Assembly: GCF_036178145.1 (NCBI RefSeq)
Contig: NZ_CP108067.1
Span: forward strand, 5,952,001-6,016,000
Length of the DNA stretch: 64,000 nucleotides
Reading direction: 5' to 3'
DNA from: Streptomyces sp. NBC_00273
Lineage (GTDB): Bacteria; Actinomycetota; Actinomycetes; Streptomycetales; Streptomycetaceae
The notes below the pieces were generated by a model. It saw only the letters and a list, made by a program, of their open reading frames with translations, was not told the origin of the DNA and made no database searches. Below, piece after piece: positions 43,272 to 52,702 of the stretch. Numbering within the stretch: position 1 is the stretch's first letter; each line of letters starts with the position of its first letter. Position numbers and translations under genes: made by a program.

Positions 43272-45011
43272 TTACTTGGCGCAGATCGCCTTGTCGGCCT
43301 GCGCCCGCTGCACGTCCTCGGGCAGCTGCTGGGGCACCGGGGCCGCCAGCGGGGCGCCCGGCTGCTGGAAGTCCGGACCCAGCGTCAGCTTCATCGGGGT
43401 CTTCGCCGAGGCGTCCGACGTCCCCACCTTCAGCGCGGTCGCGGGCAGGCCCATGATGTCCGCCAGCGCCCGGGCCTGGTCGGCCTGGTTGGGGGCGTAC
43501 TCCAGCTGCGTGGCGCCGACCTTCTCGGGCGCGTTGCCGACGTTGCTGGACTTCTTCACGCCCTTGCTGTTCTGCAGCCAGTTCAGCGTGGTGGAGGCGG
43601 AGCCCTTCGGGCCGCCGCCGTTGTAGATGCTCACGCGTACGTCCGCCGCGGCCGCGCGGTTGCCCTGGAGCAGCGCGTCCTGCTTGGCCTTCGCGTCCGC
43701 GTCGGCCGCCTCCTTGGCGGCCTGCTCCTTCTTCTCGACCTCCGTGAGCGAGACGTCCCCCCGGATCATCTGCAACAGCGGGTCGGCCAAGGCGTGGTCG
43801 ACGACGACGGTCGCCTTCTTGCCCACCGGTTCGGCCGGGTTGTCGAGCACCGGCAGGGTGGTGAAGGTGATGTTCTTCGTGTCGATGCCCTTCAACTCGC
43901 CGGCCAGATCGGTGAGTTTGCCGATGGAGCCGATCCCCGAGTCCACGCCGAGGGACTTGGTGGCGGCCTCCGCGAGGGAGAGGAACTTCTTGGGGCTGGT
44001 CAGCGTCTCCTTCGACTTCATCTCGCGCATCATCGAACCCAGGAACTGCTGCTGGATCCTGATCCGGTCGAGGTCGCTGTTGTTGCCGAAGCCGTGCCGG
44101 GTGCGGACGAAGGCGAGGGCCTCCTCGCCCGACAACCGGTGTTCGCCGGCGTCCAGCTTGAGGTGGGAGCCCTCTTCGTCGTTGACGGCCTTCTCCAGGC
44201 ACACCGGTACTCCGCCGACCGCCGTGCTCAGCGTCTTGACCGCGTTGAAGTCGGCCATCATGAAGTGGTCGACCTCGATGCCGGTGAGTTCCTTGACCGT
44301 GCGCATCGTGCAGCCCGCGTCGCGACCCTCCTGGCCCAGGCTGGTGTTGAAGCGGGTGCCCTTGGAGGGTTCGATCGTTTTCGTCGATCCGTCCGGCTGT
44401 TTCGTCGGGCAGGCCGGGATGTTGGTGATCAGGTCGCGGGGGATGGAGAGCGCGGTCGCGTTGGTCCGGTCCTTCGAGACGTGGAACAGGATCGTGGTGT
44501 CGGCGTGGCCGACGCTGTCCTTGTCCCCGTAGCTCTCGTTGCCCGCTCCGGTGCGCTTGTCGGTTCCGATGACCAGGATGTTGATGGGCTGGTCCTTCTT
44601 GAAACCGCCGGTGCCCGCGCCCGCCACGTCGGTGACGCTGAGGTTGCCGTTCAGGTGGTCGTAGTAGAGGTACCCCGCCACGGAACCGCCGACCAGCAGG
44701 AACGCCACCACCCCACCGGTGATGACCAGCGCCTTCTTGCGACGTCCACCGCCGCCCGCTTCCTTGCGGGAGCGGCCGCCGCGCCGACCGCCGCCGGGGG
44801 GCGGGTCGCCACGACGCGGCCTCGGCACGGCGGGGGAGGGGGCGGTGGGGGTTGAGGGAGCAGACGGTGATCTGCGGGGGGCGGTGACCTTCGGCCGCGC
44901 TTGCGCGGCGGAGTCGGCCAGTCGCAGTTCGTAGTTGCCGGTGCGGGGATTGAGCACCCACTGGTCTGCGGGGTCGATCTCGTCCGCCCGCCCACGGCTT
45001 TGCGCATCCAC
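43272..45011 (-). CDS. LCP-family glycopolymer transferase 4, with LytR_C domain
   Basis: The 579-residue protein begins with DEIDPADQWVLNPRTGNYEL, a conserved cytoplasmic motif of actinobacterial LCP proteins. A basic Pro-rich stretch and the membrane helix ALVITGGVVAFLLVGGSVAG follow. LCP motifs are complete: VIGTDKRTGAGNESYGDKDS, HADTTILFHV, LSIPRDLITNIP and VRTRHGFGNNSDLDRIRIQQQ. A Lys/Ala/Glu-rich helix (EVEKKEQAAKEAADADAKAK) connects to a LytR_C domain. The GTG start has GGAGG twelve bases upstream, rather far, so the start is less sure. It lies between LCP genes 3 and 5. Confidence 0.92.
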   Translation of the reverse strand: MDAQSRGRADEIDPADQWVLNPRTGNYELRLADSAAQARPKVTAPRRSPSAPSTPTAPSPAVPRPRRGDPPPGGGRRGGRSRKEAGGGGRRKKALVITGGVVAFLLVGGSVAGYLYYDHLNGNLSVTDVAGAGTGGFKKDQPINILVIGTDKRTGAGNESYGDKDSVGHADTTILFHVSKDRTNATALSIPRDLITNIPACPTKQPDGSTKTIEPSKGTRFNTSLGQEGRDAGCTMRTVKELTGIEVDHFMMADFNAVKTLSTAVGGVPVCLEKAVNDEEGSHLKLDAGEHRLSGEEALAFVRTRHGFGNNSDLDRIRIQQQFLGSMMREMKSKETLTSPKKFLSLAEAATKSLGVDSGIGSIGKLTDLAGELKGIDTKNITFTTLPVLDNPAEPVGKKATVVVDHALADPLLQMIRGDVSLTEVEKKEQAAKEAADADAKAKQDALLQGNRAAAADVRVSIYNGGGPKGSASTTLNWLQNSKGVKKSSNVGNAPEKVGATQLEYAPNQADQARALADIMGLPATALKVGTSDASAKTPMKLTLGPDFQQPGAPLAAPVPQQLPEDVQRAQADKAICAK

Positions 45012-45232
45012 GGTTGCTCGAATCCTCCGTCGGTGCCTCGCGACGCGCCTCCCCCAGGCGCACGGTCAACGATCCGGCTGCTGGTGCCCGTATCTGATCC
45101 GGCCGGGCACCGGATCGCTCACCTTATCCGCCCTGTTCGGCGGCAAACCATGCTGGTGACAAATTCCACTCCCCTTATAACGGGGCGAACCGCCCATCCC
45201 ACTCGGTTCGGTCACCGGCTTTTGGGATTGCT

Positions 45233-46459
45233 TTACCGGCAGTCGGCGTTACCTGCAGTGGTTCCCGTAAAAGTAGGGACGGGTACCTGAGGTGTGACGG
45301 TTCCCTCGTCCGTGGAGTCCGCGTCCGAACCGGCATCCGTGCCCGCTCCTGCGCCCTCGGCCGCAGCTGCGCTCGGGGTGGGCTCCGGCGGGGCGACCGT
45401 GACCGGCTTGTCCGTCCGCAGCTGTTGGAACAGCCGCGCCGCGTCGGGCTCGACCAGCTCGTCCCGGTTCGGGTCGGGAGCGTAGGGCTTGCGGGGCACC
45501 GTCAGGAACTTGACCTGATCGGTCGGGATGTCCCGCATGCCCCGCACGAGTTCGTACAGGCCGCGCAGCGAGGCCAGCCCCGGGTCCGTGGTCACCGAGG
45601 AGGTCGCCGCGTCCAGCAGCGGGTACAGCCGCGCCGGATTCAGCAGCACCCCGTTGCTCTGCACCTTCTTGACGAGCGAACCGAGGAACTGCTGCTGCCG
45701 GTCCATCCGTTCGGTGTCACTGCCGTTGCCCAGGCTGTGGCGGGCGCGGACGTATCCCAGCGCCTGCTCGCCCCGCAGGGTCTGGCGCCCGGCCTTCAGT
45801 CGCAGCTTGGCCTCGGAGTCGTTCACCGGCTCCTTGAGGCAGACCTCCACCCCGCCGATGGCGTCGACCATCTTCTTGAACCCGCCGAAGTCGATCACCA
45901 TGTGGTGGTCGACACGGATGCCGGTCAGCTTCTCCACCGTACGGATCGTGCAGGCGGCCCCGCCCCACTGGAACGCCCAGTTGAACTGGGCGAACCGCGC
46001 GGCGGTGCGGCTCCCGTCCACCTGCAGGCAGGACGGGATGTCCGTCATCAGGTCCCGGGGTATCGACACGGCGGTCGCGCTCCTGCGGTCCTGCGGCAGG
46101 TGCAGCAGGATCGTGGTGTCCGAGCGCTCGGAGCCCTTGTCCCGCCCGTACCCGGCGTTGTTCCTGCCGGAGCGCGAGTCCGAGCCGATCAGCAGGATGT
46201 TCTGGGACCCGGTGGACCGGTGCGCCGGGCGGTCGCGCTCGTAGCGCCGCAGCTCGGCCGCGGCCGAGGTGTCCTCGGTGATGTTCCCGTCGAGCTTGTT
46301 GTAGAGCCACCAGCCGGTGGCCGTACCCGCCAGGACCAGGAAGACCGCCCCGAGGCCGATCCAGCGCAGCAGCCGGCGCCGGCGCCCGGGGCTGCGCGGG
46401 GGCCGCCCCGTGCCCCCGGCCGCATCGGTGCCGCCCGGTATGCCTGCGCTGTCCGTCAC
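45233..46459 (-). CDS. LCP-family glycopolymer transferase 5
   Basis: This is the shortest of the series at 408 residues. It has a basic N-terminus ([17 protein letters not shown]), a membrane helix (LGAVFLVLAGTATGWWLY), and an LCP domain with LIGSDSRSGRNNAGYGRDKG, RSDTTILLHL, VSIPRDLMTDIP and VRARHSLGNGSDTERMDRQQQ. The C-terminal 60 residues are Ala/Thr/Asp-rich and contain no LytR_C domain. The GTG start at 46459 has GAGGGG upstream. It appears to be the first gene of the leftward three-LCP group. The 221 bases after it are A+T-richer and hold no gene that I can support. Confidence 0.9.
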   Translation of the reverse strand: MTDSAGIPGGTDAAGGTGRPPRSPGRRRRLLRWIGLGAVFLVLAGTATGWWLYNKLDGNITEDTSAAAELRRYERDRPAHRSTGSQNILLIGSDSRSGRNNAGYGRDKGSERSDTTILLHLPQDRRSATAVSIPRDLMTDIPSCLQVDGSRTAARFAQFNWAFQWGGAACTIRTVEKLTGIRVDHHMVIDFGGFKKMVDAIGGVEVCLKEPVNDSEAKLRLKAGRQTLRGEQALGYVRARHSLGNGSDTERMDRQQQFLGSLVKKVQSNGVLLNPARLYPLLDAATSSVTTDPGLASLRGLYELVRGMRDIPTDQVKFLTVPRKPYAPDPNRDELVEPDAARLFQQLRTDKPVTVAPPEPTPSAAAAEGAGAGTDAGSDADSTDEGTVTPQVPVPTFTGTTAGNADCR

Positions 46460-46644
46460 TGGCGTCCGTCCCCTCGCCGCTACGACTGCGGGCCGTCGGC
46501 CGTACGGGTGAGCACGGCCACTGCCGATGCTGCCCCCGGGGCGCCGGAGCGGCCCGGGGGCGGGGGCTCGTCAAGGGCCGTTCGGGTGACAAATCGCCCG
46601 CACCTGCCGTTCACCAGTGTGGGCGACGGGCCTCCGGGCGGCGA

Positions 46645-47394
46645 TCAGACGGTGTGGGTGACGCGCTCGCTCTCGCTGCGCTGCGCCAGCCCGTCCGCCG
46701 GGAGCCGGTCCAGGTTCCGGCACAGCACCACGGACCCGCCCGCGGCCAGCGCGGCGTAGAGCCCGGCCGAGAGCCCCTCCCAGGTGTCGTAGCCGAGCCC
46801 GGTCAGCACCCGCGAGCCCTCGCCGAGGCCCAGCTTCGCCGCGTCCTCGCGGGCGCGGGCCACCAGCGCCGTGTGCGTGAGCTCCTCGCCGCCGACGACC
46901 AGCGCGGGGCCCTCGGGATCCACCGGTACGAAGGGGGCGAAGCGGTCGCCCTGCCCCGGCACCTCCACCGCGTAGTCGGCGAACCCGGCCGGCGGCTGCG
47001 GGAACCGTCCGCCCAGCGGCCGCAGCGCGAGCGCCACCCGCTCACCGCCGCACGCCAGGGCCCGCTCCAGGGTGTCCGGCCCGCTGACGACGAGGTCCGC
47101 ACCGGCCGGATCCCCGCCGACCTCGGCCACGACCCCGACCGAGGCGCAGGCGAGCAGCCACACCGCGCTCTGCCAGTGCGCCGGGAGCATCAGCGCGAGC
47201 CGGTCCCCGGGCTCGGCCCCCAGGTCGCCCTGGAGCAGATTGGCGGTCTTGGCCACCCAATTGGCGAAGGTCGCGACGGACAATTCGACGCGTTCGCCGG
47301 TGGCATCGTCGTAGAAGGTGACGAGCGGGCGGCCCGGATCGGCGGCGAGCGCGGATCGCAGCAGGTCGGCAGGGGTGCGGTCAGTGGCGTTCAC
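46645..47394 (-). CDS. TIGR03089-type protein (truncated AMP-binding enzyme homologue)
   Basis: The 249 residues resemble the N-terminal part of acyl-CoA synthetases (LVTFYDDATGERVELSVATFANWVAK, GDRLALMLPAHWQSAVWLLA). They lack the adenylate motifs of the C-terminal half, so the protein is not expected to activate acids. This is the pattern of the actinobacterial TIGR03089 family, whose function is unknown. The GTG at 47394 has no ribosome-binding site. TACGCT (47407-47402) is seven bases upstream, suggesting a leaderless transcript. It lies beside LCP genes here and, from memory, in mycobacteria (Rv3268 beside Rv3267), so a link to wall polymer attachment is possible. Confidence 0.75.
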   Translation of the reverse strand: MNATDRTPADLLRSALAADPGRPLVTFYDDATGERVELSVATFANWVAKTANLLQGDLGAEPGDRLALMLPAHWQSAVWLLACASVGVVAEVGGDPAGADLVVSGPDTLERALACGGERVALALRPLGGRFPQPPAGFADYAVEVPGQGDRFAPFVPVDPEGPALVVGGEELTHTALVARAREDAAKLGLGEGSRVLTGLGYDTWEGLSAGLYAALAAGGSVVLCRNLDRLPADGLAQRSESERVTHTV

Positions 47395-47533
47395 CCGGCA
47401 CAGCGTACGCGGGCCCGTCCCCCGTACGGGGTCCGTCGGCTCCTCCGTACGGAGGAGGGGTATCCGCGGCGGGTCGGACGGAGCGTCAGTTCTCGGATGG
47501 CGCCCGGCGATCCGCGTGCTCACCATCCTTTTC

Positions 47534-48916
47534 ATGCGTGGATTCCTTGCTTCCTCGATCGGCGTCGCGACGGCCGCCGTACTGGCCCTGCCCGTCGCGC
47601 TCCCCACCCCCGCCCTGGCCGAGACCGCCCCCGTAACCCCCGCCGGGTCCACCCAATCGCTGCCGCTCGTCCCGCTGGGACCCTCGGCGACGCGGGCGCC
47701 CGGAGTCCCCGGAATGAGCGCCTCCCCGGGCCGCCCCGAGACGCAGGGCCTGACCGCACGCGAGGTGAAGACGTTCTCGCTGGTCGGCGTGGTCTGGGAC
47801 GACGCGGCCACCGAACTGCACGGCCTGGTCCAGGTGCGGACCCGCTCCACCCGGACCGCCACCTGGTCGGACTGGCAGGACGTGGAGACCCACAACGGCG
47901 AGCACGCCGCCGACCCCGACGCGGCGGAGCGCGGCTCGCGCACGATCCGCGGCGCCACCGCCCCGCTGTGGGTGGGCGAGTCCGACGCCGTGGAGGTCCG
48001 CGTCCAGGCCGAATCCGGCGCCCCGACCACCCGCGCCCCCTCCCGGCTGCCCACGGGCATGCGGATCGAGCTCGTCGACCCGGGCGCGGAACCCCCCGCC
48101 ACGGGCTCCGACGGCAAGAACACCGGCCCCGGTGACGGCAAGGGCGAGGTGGTGCCCGCCATGACGATGGAGACGGCGGAGTCCTCCGCCGCGAACGTCC
48201 CGCACGCCCCGCTCGGCGCGAACGAGATCACCGCACTCGACAAGGCCGACTCCACCGCCGACGCGATCTTCGCGAACGACGGGGAACTGGCCGCGGCGGC
48301 CGCCCCGTACATCGGTCCGCGCCCGCGGATCGTCACCCGCAAGGGATGGGGCGCGAACGAGGGCCTGCGCGAGCCGGGCTTCGTCTACACGAGCACGGTC
48401 AAGGCGGCCTTCGTCCACCACAGCGCCTCCGGCAACAACTACGCCTGCAAGGACGCCCCCGCGGTCCTGCGCAGCCTGTACCGCTACCACGTCATCAGCA
48501 ACGGCTGGCGGGACTTCGGCTACAACTTCGCGGTCGACAAGTGCGGCACGGTCTACGAGGGCCGCGCGGGCGGCGTCTCCAAGGCGGTCCTCGGCGCGCA
48601 CACCATGGGCTTCAACACCAACAGCATGGGCGTCGCGGTGCTGGGCACCTTCACCTCCACGACCCCGCCGGCGGTGGTGGTCGACTCGGTCGCCCGCCTC
48701 ACGGCCTGGAAGCTCGGCCTCTTCGGCCGGGACCCGCGCGCGAAGACCAACCTGACGTCGGGCGGAGGCAACCGCTACCCCAAGGGCAAGAGCGTGTCGA
48801 TGAACGTCATCTCCGGCCACCGGGACGGCTTCGCCACCCAGTGCCCGGGCGCGAAGCTCTACGGAAAGCTGGGCGCCACCCGCAAGGCCTCGGCGAAGCT
48901 CCAGGGCCGGCCGTAG
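47534..48916 (+). CDS. Secreted peptidoglycan-recognition amidase
   Basis: The 460-residue protein has a signal peptide (cleavage after ALA near residue 29) and a beta-rich N-terminal region (about 70-190). Its C-terminal PGRP/amidase_2 domain (about 260-450) cleaves the bond between muramic acid and L-alanine. Zinc ligands are the histidines in FVHHSASGN (His295 or 296), the histidine in SGHRDGF and the cysteine in TQCPGAKLYG. The tyrosine and Asn of GYNFAVD and the AHTMGFN loop also match. The ATG at 47534 has no clear ribosome-binding site; a GTG at 47516 would lengthen the signal peptide by six residues. Its place beside LCP genes suggests joint wall remodelling. Confidence 0.92.
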   Translation: MRGFLASSIGVATAAVLALPVALPTPALAETAPVTPAGSTQSLPLVPLGPSATRAPGVPGMSASPGRPETQGLTAREVKTFSLVGVVWDDAATELHGLVQVRTRSTRTATWSDWQDVETHNGEHAADPDAAERGSRTIRGATAPLWVGESDAVEVRVQAESGAPTTRAPSRLPTGMRIELVDPGAEPPATGSDGKNTGPGDGKGEVVPAMTMETAESSAANVPHAPLGANEITALDKADSTADAIFANDGELAAAAAPYIGPRPRIVTRKGWGANEGLREPGFVYTSTVKAAFVHHSASGNNYACKDAPAVLRSLYRYHVISNGWRDFGYNFAVDKCGTVYEGRAGGVSKAVLGAHTMGFNTNSMGVAVLGTFTSTTPPAVVVDSVARLTAWKLGLFGRDPRAKTNLTSGGGNRYPKGKSVSMNVISGHRDGFATQCPGAKLYGKLGATRKASAKLQGRP

Positions 48917-48924
48917 CCTCCGGC

Positions 48925-48960
48925 GGTCCGCAGGGTCCGCAGGGTCCGCAGGGTCCGTGG
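48925..48960 (+). repeat. Four tandem copies of a 9-bp unit
   Basis: GGTCCGCAG is repeated three times and followed by GGTCCGTGG. The array begins nine bases after the amidase stop, and its function is unknown. It would be prone to slippage. Confidence 0.75.
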
Positions 48961-48974
48961 GCGCGGCGCCGTCG

Positions 48975-49050
48975 CCGGGGCTCCGCCCCACACCCCCTAC
49001 GACGCTCCGTGCCCACGCCTCAATCGCCGGTGGGGTCCGGGGCGGAGACC
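48975..49050. repeat. Dispersed inverted repeat, copy 4 (degenerate)
   Basis: GGGGCTCCGCCCC (48977-48989) and GGGGCGGAGACCC frame a divergent core (GCCTCAATCGCCGGTGGGG). Differences from copy 1 prevent a long stem. It lies between two same-strand genes. Confidence 0.6.
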
Positions 49051-49087
49051 CGGGGGAGACGCGGCCGGGCCGGGCTACGCTCGACAC

Positions 49088-50089
49088 ATGGCCGGCCGCT
49101 TCGATCCCCTCACCCGCGCCGCGGTCCGCGGCGGCCGCACCGACGTCCCCCCGGGCCGGGGGAGCACCGCCGGCGCCGGCGCCAAGGAACGCCACTGGGC
49201 TCCCGACGGTCCCCTGGACCTCGGCCTCACCCTCGGCCCCCTCAGACGCGGCCCCGCCGACCCCACCTTCCGCACCACCCCCGACGGCTCGGTCTGGCGC
49301 ACCGGCCGCACCCCGCAGGGCCCGGCCACCCTCCGCGTGTCCCGCGCGGGTGAGCAGGTGCACGCCGAGGCCTGGGGCCCCGGCGCCGACTGGTTCCTCG
49401 AACAACTGCCCGCACTCCTCGGCGCGGGCGACGACCCCACCGCCTTCGTGCCCCGCCACCGCCTCGTGCACGCCAGCCACCGCCGCCGCCCCGGCCTGCG
49501 CCTCACCCGTACCGGCCTGGTCCTCGAATCCCTGATCCCCACGGTCCTGGAGCAGAAGGTCACCGCGGACGAGGCCTACCGCGCCTGGCGCCGCCTGGTC
49601 CGGCAGTACGGCGAGCCCGCGCCGGGCCCGGCCGGCGGCCCGGAAGCGTACGTCGTGCCCGAGCCGCGCACCTGGGCCATGATCCCGTCCTGGGACTGGC
49701 ACAAGGCCGGCGTCGATGCCAAGCGCTCCGCCACGATCGTGCGGGCGGCCCGCGTGGCGAACCGCCTGGAGGAAGCCGCCGCGATGGACCTGCCCGGGGC
49801 CGTACGGAGGCTGGAGGCCGTTCCCGGCATCGGCCCGTGGACCTCCGCCGAAACCCTCCAGCGCAGCAACGGCCACCCCGACGCGATCACCACCGGCGAC
49901 CTCCACCTGCCCGGCATCGTCGGCTACGCCCTCGCGGGCGACCGCGACGCCGACGACGCCGCCATGCTGGAGCTCCTCGCCCCGTACGCAGGGCAGCGCC
50001 ACCGCGCGGCCCGCCTCGTCCTCCTCGCGGGCCACACCCCGCCCCGCCGCGCGCCCCGCATGCCGCGCGGCGACATCGGCCGCTTCTAG
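49088..50089 (+). CDS. AlkA-like DNA glycosylase
   Basis: The 333-residue protein belongs to the helix-hairpin-helix glycosylases that remove alkylated purines. The HhH motif is LEAVPGIGPWTSAETLQR (about 240-257), and the catalytic aspartate follows in TGDLHLPGIVGY. LESLIPTVLEQKVTADEAYR is the helical region typical of AlkA. The N-terminal 120 residues are a beta domain. There is no iron-sulfur cluster, unlike EndoIII. The ATG at 49088 lacks a ribosome-binding site; TACGCT (49076-49081) six bases before it predicts a leaderless transcript. The exact base specificity is not visible. Confidence 0.88.
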   Translation: MAGRFDPLTRAAVRGGRTDVPPGRGSTAGAGAKERHWAPDGPLDLGLTLGPLRRGPADPTFRTTPDGSVWRTGRTPQGPATLRVSRAGEQVHAEAWGPGADWFLEQLPALLGAGDDPTAFVPRHRLVHASHRRRPGLRLTRTGLVLESLIPTVLEQKVTADEAYRAWRRLVRQYGEPAPGPAGGPEAYVVPEPRTWAMIPSWDWHKAGVDAKRSATIVRAARVANRLEEAAAMDLPGAVRRLEAVPGIGPWTSAETLQRSNGHPDAITTGDLHLPGIVGYALAGDRDADDAAMLELLAPYAGQRHRAARLVLLAGHTPPRRAPRMPRGDIGRF

Positions 50090-50224
50090 GGGGCGTCTTG
50101 CCGATCGGGCAGGGCTCGCGGGCCCTGGGACCGCGCTTCGCCGCATCGTCGCCGGTCGTCGATGCTCCGCACGGACTCCCCCGTCCGCCTCGCGACGCTT
50201 CCCCACGGGCCTGCCGTCAGGCGC

Positions 50225-50270
50225 GCCCGCCCCGCCGGACCGGGGCCCGCCCGGCAGGGCGGGGGCGGGC
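50225..50270. terminator. Possible G+C hairpin between convergent genes
   Basis: GCCCGCCCCGCC (50225-50236) can pair with GGCGGGGGCGGGC (50258-50270) with one bulged G. It lies in the 210-base gap between the DNA glycosylase and fbiB ends. Confidence 0.4.
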
Positions 50271-50299
50271 CCGCCGATCCGCCGGGCTCGCCGCAGGCG

Positions 50300-51598
50300 T
50301 CACCGCACCTGGATGAAGTCCGCCGCGGACCGCCCCGGCCGCTCCGCCGGGACCGCCGCCGGGTGCCCCACCGCCACCGTTCCCATCGGGTCCCAGTCCT
50401 GCGGCAGCTCCAGCACCTCCCGCACCACGTCCCGGCAGAACATCGTCGAAGACACCCACGCCGACCCCAGCCGCTCCCCGGCCAGCGCGACCAGCAGGTT
50501 CTGTACGCCCGCGCCCATCGCGACCACGAACATCTCCCGCTCCGCCGTGTCCCGGCGGGCGTGCCCGTAGTGGTGCGCGCCGTCCGTCACCAGACACGGC
50601 ACCACCAGGTACGGGGCGGCCCGCAGCACGTCCCCGCGCCGCACCCGCTTCGCCACGGACTCCTCGGACTTGCCGTCCGCCCGCAGGTCCGCGATCCACG
50701 CGTCCCGCATCGCGTCCAGCAGCCGCACCCGGGAGGCCTCGGACTCCAGCAGGACGAACCGCCACGGCGTCGTGTGGTGGGGAGCCGGGGCCGTCACGGC
50801 CGCCGCCACCGCCCGCCGCACCGCGCCCGGGTCCACCGGCTCCGCCGTGAAGGCCCGTACCGTGCGGCGCTGCGTCACGGCTTCCCGTACCGCTTCCGAG
50901 GTCCCCAGCCGGAACATGTCGTCGGCCGGCGGGCGCACCAGGTCCCGGGCCGAGGAACCCTCTCCGAGGACGTGGGCCAGTCCGCGCACGACGGCCACCG
51001 GCAGCCCGGCCGCCTTGCCCTTGATCAGGTCACCGGCGGCGGCCAGCTCGTCCGCGGTCGCCACCACCGTCGCGCTCAGCGGATTGCCGTGCGCGTCCGT
51101 GCCGCCGCGCAGGTCGTCCAGGACCCGCACACCGGCCGCGCCGATCGCCACGTCCGTCAGCCCGGTGCGCCACGGCCGCCCGAAGGTGTCCGTCACGACC
51201 ACGCCCACGTCCACGGACAGGGCGTCGCGCACGCCGGCGCGGATCGCGGCGGCCGAGCCGTCCGGGTCCTCGGGCAGCAGCAGCACCGTGCCGGGGGCGG
51301 TGTTGGAGGCGTCCACGCCGGCCGCGGCCATCACCAGGCCCTGCCGGTTCTCGACGATCCGCAGCGGACCCCGGCGCGCGACGACCCGTACGGTCTCGGC
51401 GTCGATCGCGGCCTCGCGCGAGTCGGCCTCCACGATCCGGCCCTCGGCCTTGGAGACGATCTTCGAGGTGACCAGCAGGACGTCCCCGTCGCGCAGGTCG
51501 GGGGCGGCCGTCGTGATCAGCTTCGCCAGGTCGTCGCCCGGCCTGACTTCCGGGATCCCGTCGACGGCCCGCACCTCGTACGCGGGCGCCCGCGTCAC
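50300..51598 (-). CDS. fbiB: Coenzyme F420 gamma-glutamyl ligase with nitroreductase domain
   Basis: FbiB completes coenzyme F420. The N-terminal CofE-like domain (about 1-245) adds glutamates to F420-0, and the C-terminal FMN nitroreductase-like domain (about 250-432) reduces dehydro-F420-0. The 432 residues cover both. Ligase motifs include [33 protein letters not shown] and GRP-linked metal residues. The nitroreductase part has [20 protein letters not shown] and a substrate cleft ([11 protein letters not shown]). The GTG start overlaps the fbiA stop by four bases. F420 serves as hydride carrier for many Streptomyces oxidoreductases. The arrangement fbiA-fbiB next to whiB is shared with mycobacteria, from memory. 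Confidence 0.94.
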   Translation of the reverse strand: MTRAPAYEVRAVDGIPEVRPGDDLAKLITTAAPDLRDGDVLLVTSKIVSKAEGRIVEADSREAAIDAETVRVVARRGPLRIVENRQGLVMAAAGVDASNTAPGTVLLLPEDPDGSAAAIRAGVRDALSVDVGVVVTDTFGRPWRTGLTDVAIGAAGVRVLDDLRGGTDAHGNPLSATVVATADELAAAGDLIKGKAAGLPVAVVRGLAHVLGEGSSARDLVRPPADDMFRLGTSEAVREAVTQRRTVRAFTAEPVDPGAVRRAVAAAVTAPAPHHTTPWRFVLLESEASRVRLLDAMRDAWIADLRADGKSEESVAKRVRRGDVLRAAPYLVVPCLVTDGAHHYGHARRDTAEREMFVVAMGAGVQNLLVALAGERLGSAWVSSTMFCRDVVREVLELPQDWDPMGTVAVGHPAAVPAERPGRSAADFIQVR

Positions 51599-52554
51599 CG
51601 GGAGGCCTCCGCCAGTTCCAGTGCGGCGCGGGCCATCTCCGCGGTGGCCGCCACGTCGGTCATCATCAGCGGCACCGCGCGGCAGCTGATCCCGGCGGCC
51701 TCGACCTCCGCGACGGCGTCCGCGTCCGAGGTGTCCACGAGCCAGCCGTCCAGCAGCCCGGTCCCGTAGTGCAGGGCGACGGCGGCGGCGGTGGACTCGA
51801 CGCCCACCGCGGCGAGCACCTTGTCGGCCATCCCGCGCACGGGCGCGCCCCCGACGATGGGGGAGAGGCCGACGACGGGCGCCGCGGCGGAGGCCACGGC
51901 GTCCCGGATGCCGGGGACGGCGAGGATCGTGCCGACCGAGACCACGGGGTTCGACGGCGGGAAGATGATCACGTCGGCGGCGGCGATGGCCTCCAGCACA
52001 CCGGGCGCGGGCTTGGCCTGCTCGGCTCCCACGGGTACGACGGCCTCCGCGTCCACCGAGGCGCGCAGCCGGACCCAGTACTCCTGGAAATGGATGACGC
52101 GGCGCTCGCCGGTGCCGGCCTCGGTGATCGCGACGTGGGTCTCGACGCGGTCGTCGGACATGGGCAGCAGCCGTACGCCGGGCTGCCAGCGGTCGCAGAG
52201 GGCCTCGGTGACGGCGCTCAGCGGGTAGCCGGCGCCGAGCATCTGCGTACGCACGATGTGCGTGGCGAAGTCGCGGTCGCCGAGGCCGAACCAGGTGGGT
52301 CCGACCCCGTACTCCGCGAGCTCCTCCTTGACGGTGAAGGACTCGTCGGTGCGGCCCCAGCCCTGGTCCTCGTTGATGCCACCGCCGAGGGTGTACATCA
52401 CCGTGTCCAGGTCGGGGCAGACCTTGAGCCCGAAGAGGTGAATGTCGTCACCGGTGTTGCCGATGACCGTGATGTCCGCGTCGGGCACGGCCGACTTGAG
52501 TCCGGACAGGAACCGGGCGCCGCCTATACCGCCGGCCAGAACAACAATGCGCAT
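51595..52554 (-). CDS. fbiA: 2-phospho-L-lactate transferase (FbiA/CofD)
   Basis: This cytosolic enzyme joins a phosphoenolpyruvate- or phospholactate-GDP unit to the deazaflavin Fo, giving dehydro-F420-0 or F420-0. The 319-residue protein starts [16 protein letters not shown], the GTP/Fo glycine-rich loop, with [22 protein letters not shown] following (metal Asp and Fo contacts). [14 protein letters not shown] and [16 protein letters not shown] near 200-245 are the other family blocks. The ATG at 52554 follows a short palindrome (CAGACAGTCTG) and no clear ribosome-binding site. Three 51-bp repeats lie directly upstream. The next gene, fbiB, is translationally coupled. Confidence 0.95.
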   Translation of the reverse strand: MRIVVLAGGIGGARFLSGLKSAVPDADITVIGNTGDDIHLFGLKVCPDLDTVMYTLGGGINEDQGWGRTDESFTVKEELAEYGVGPTWFGLGDRDFATHIVRTQMLGAGYPLSAVTEALCDRWQPGVRLLPMSDDRVETHVAITEAGTGERRVIHFQEYWVRLRASVDAEAVVPVGAEQAKPAPGVLEAIAAADVIIFPPSNPVVSVGTILAVPGIRDAVASAAAPVVGLSPIVGGAPVRGMADKVLAAVGVESTAAAVALHYGTGLLDGWLVDTSDADAVAEVEAAGISCRAVPLMMTDVAATAEMARAALELAEASR

Positions 52555-52563
52555 GCAGACAGT

Positions 52564-52702
52564 CTGTCAGCCGAAGGCTGTCGTGGAGGGGTGGTGGTCG
52601 GGCGACGGGCGGGACTGTCAGCCGAAGGCTGTCGTGGAGGGGTGGTGGTCGGGCGACGGGTGGGACTGTCGGCCGGAGGCTGTCGTAAAGGGGTGGTGGT
52701 CA
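52564..52702. repeat. Three tandem 51-bp repeats upstream of fbiA
   Basis: Copies begin at 52564, 52615 and 52666 (CTGTCAGCCGAAGGCTGTCG, then a G-rich part). The first two differ by one base; the third differs at several and ends at the stop of the cysteine dioxygenase gene. Each holds CAGCC-GAA-GGCTG, a small hairpin (CGGCC-GGA-GGCTG in the third). The array occupies nearly the whole gap between fbiA and cysteine dioxygenase. Confidence 0.9.

Noticed and set aside
47486..50206. A 906-codon frame antisense to the amidase and DNA glycosylase
   Set aside because: Same reason: the opposite strand encodes clear families, and this translation has no recognisable motif.
52564..52702. CRISPR array
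   Set aside because: The 51-bp units are directly adjacent with no unique spacers and are only three in number.
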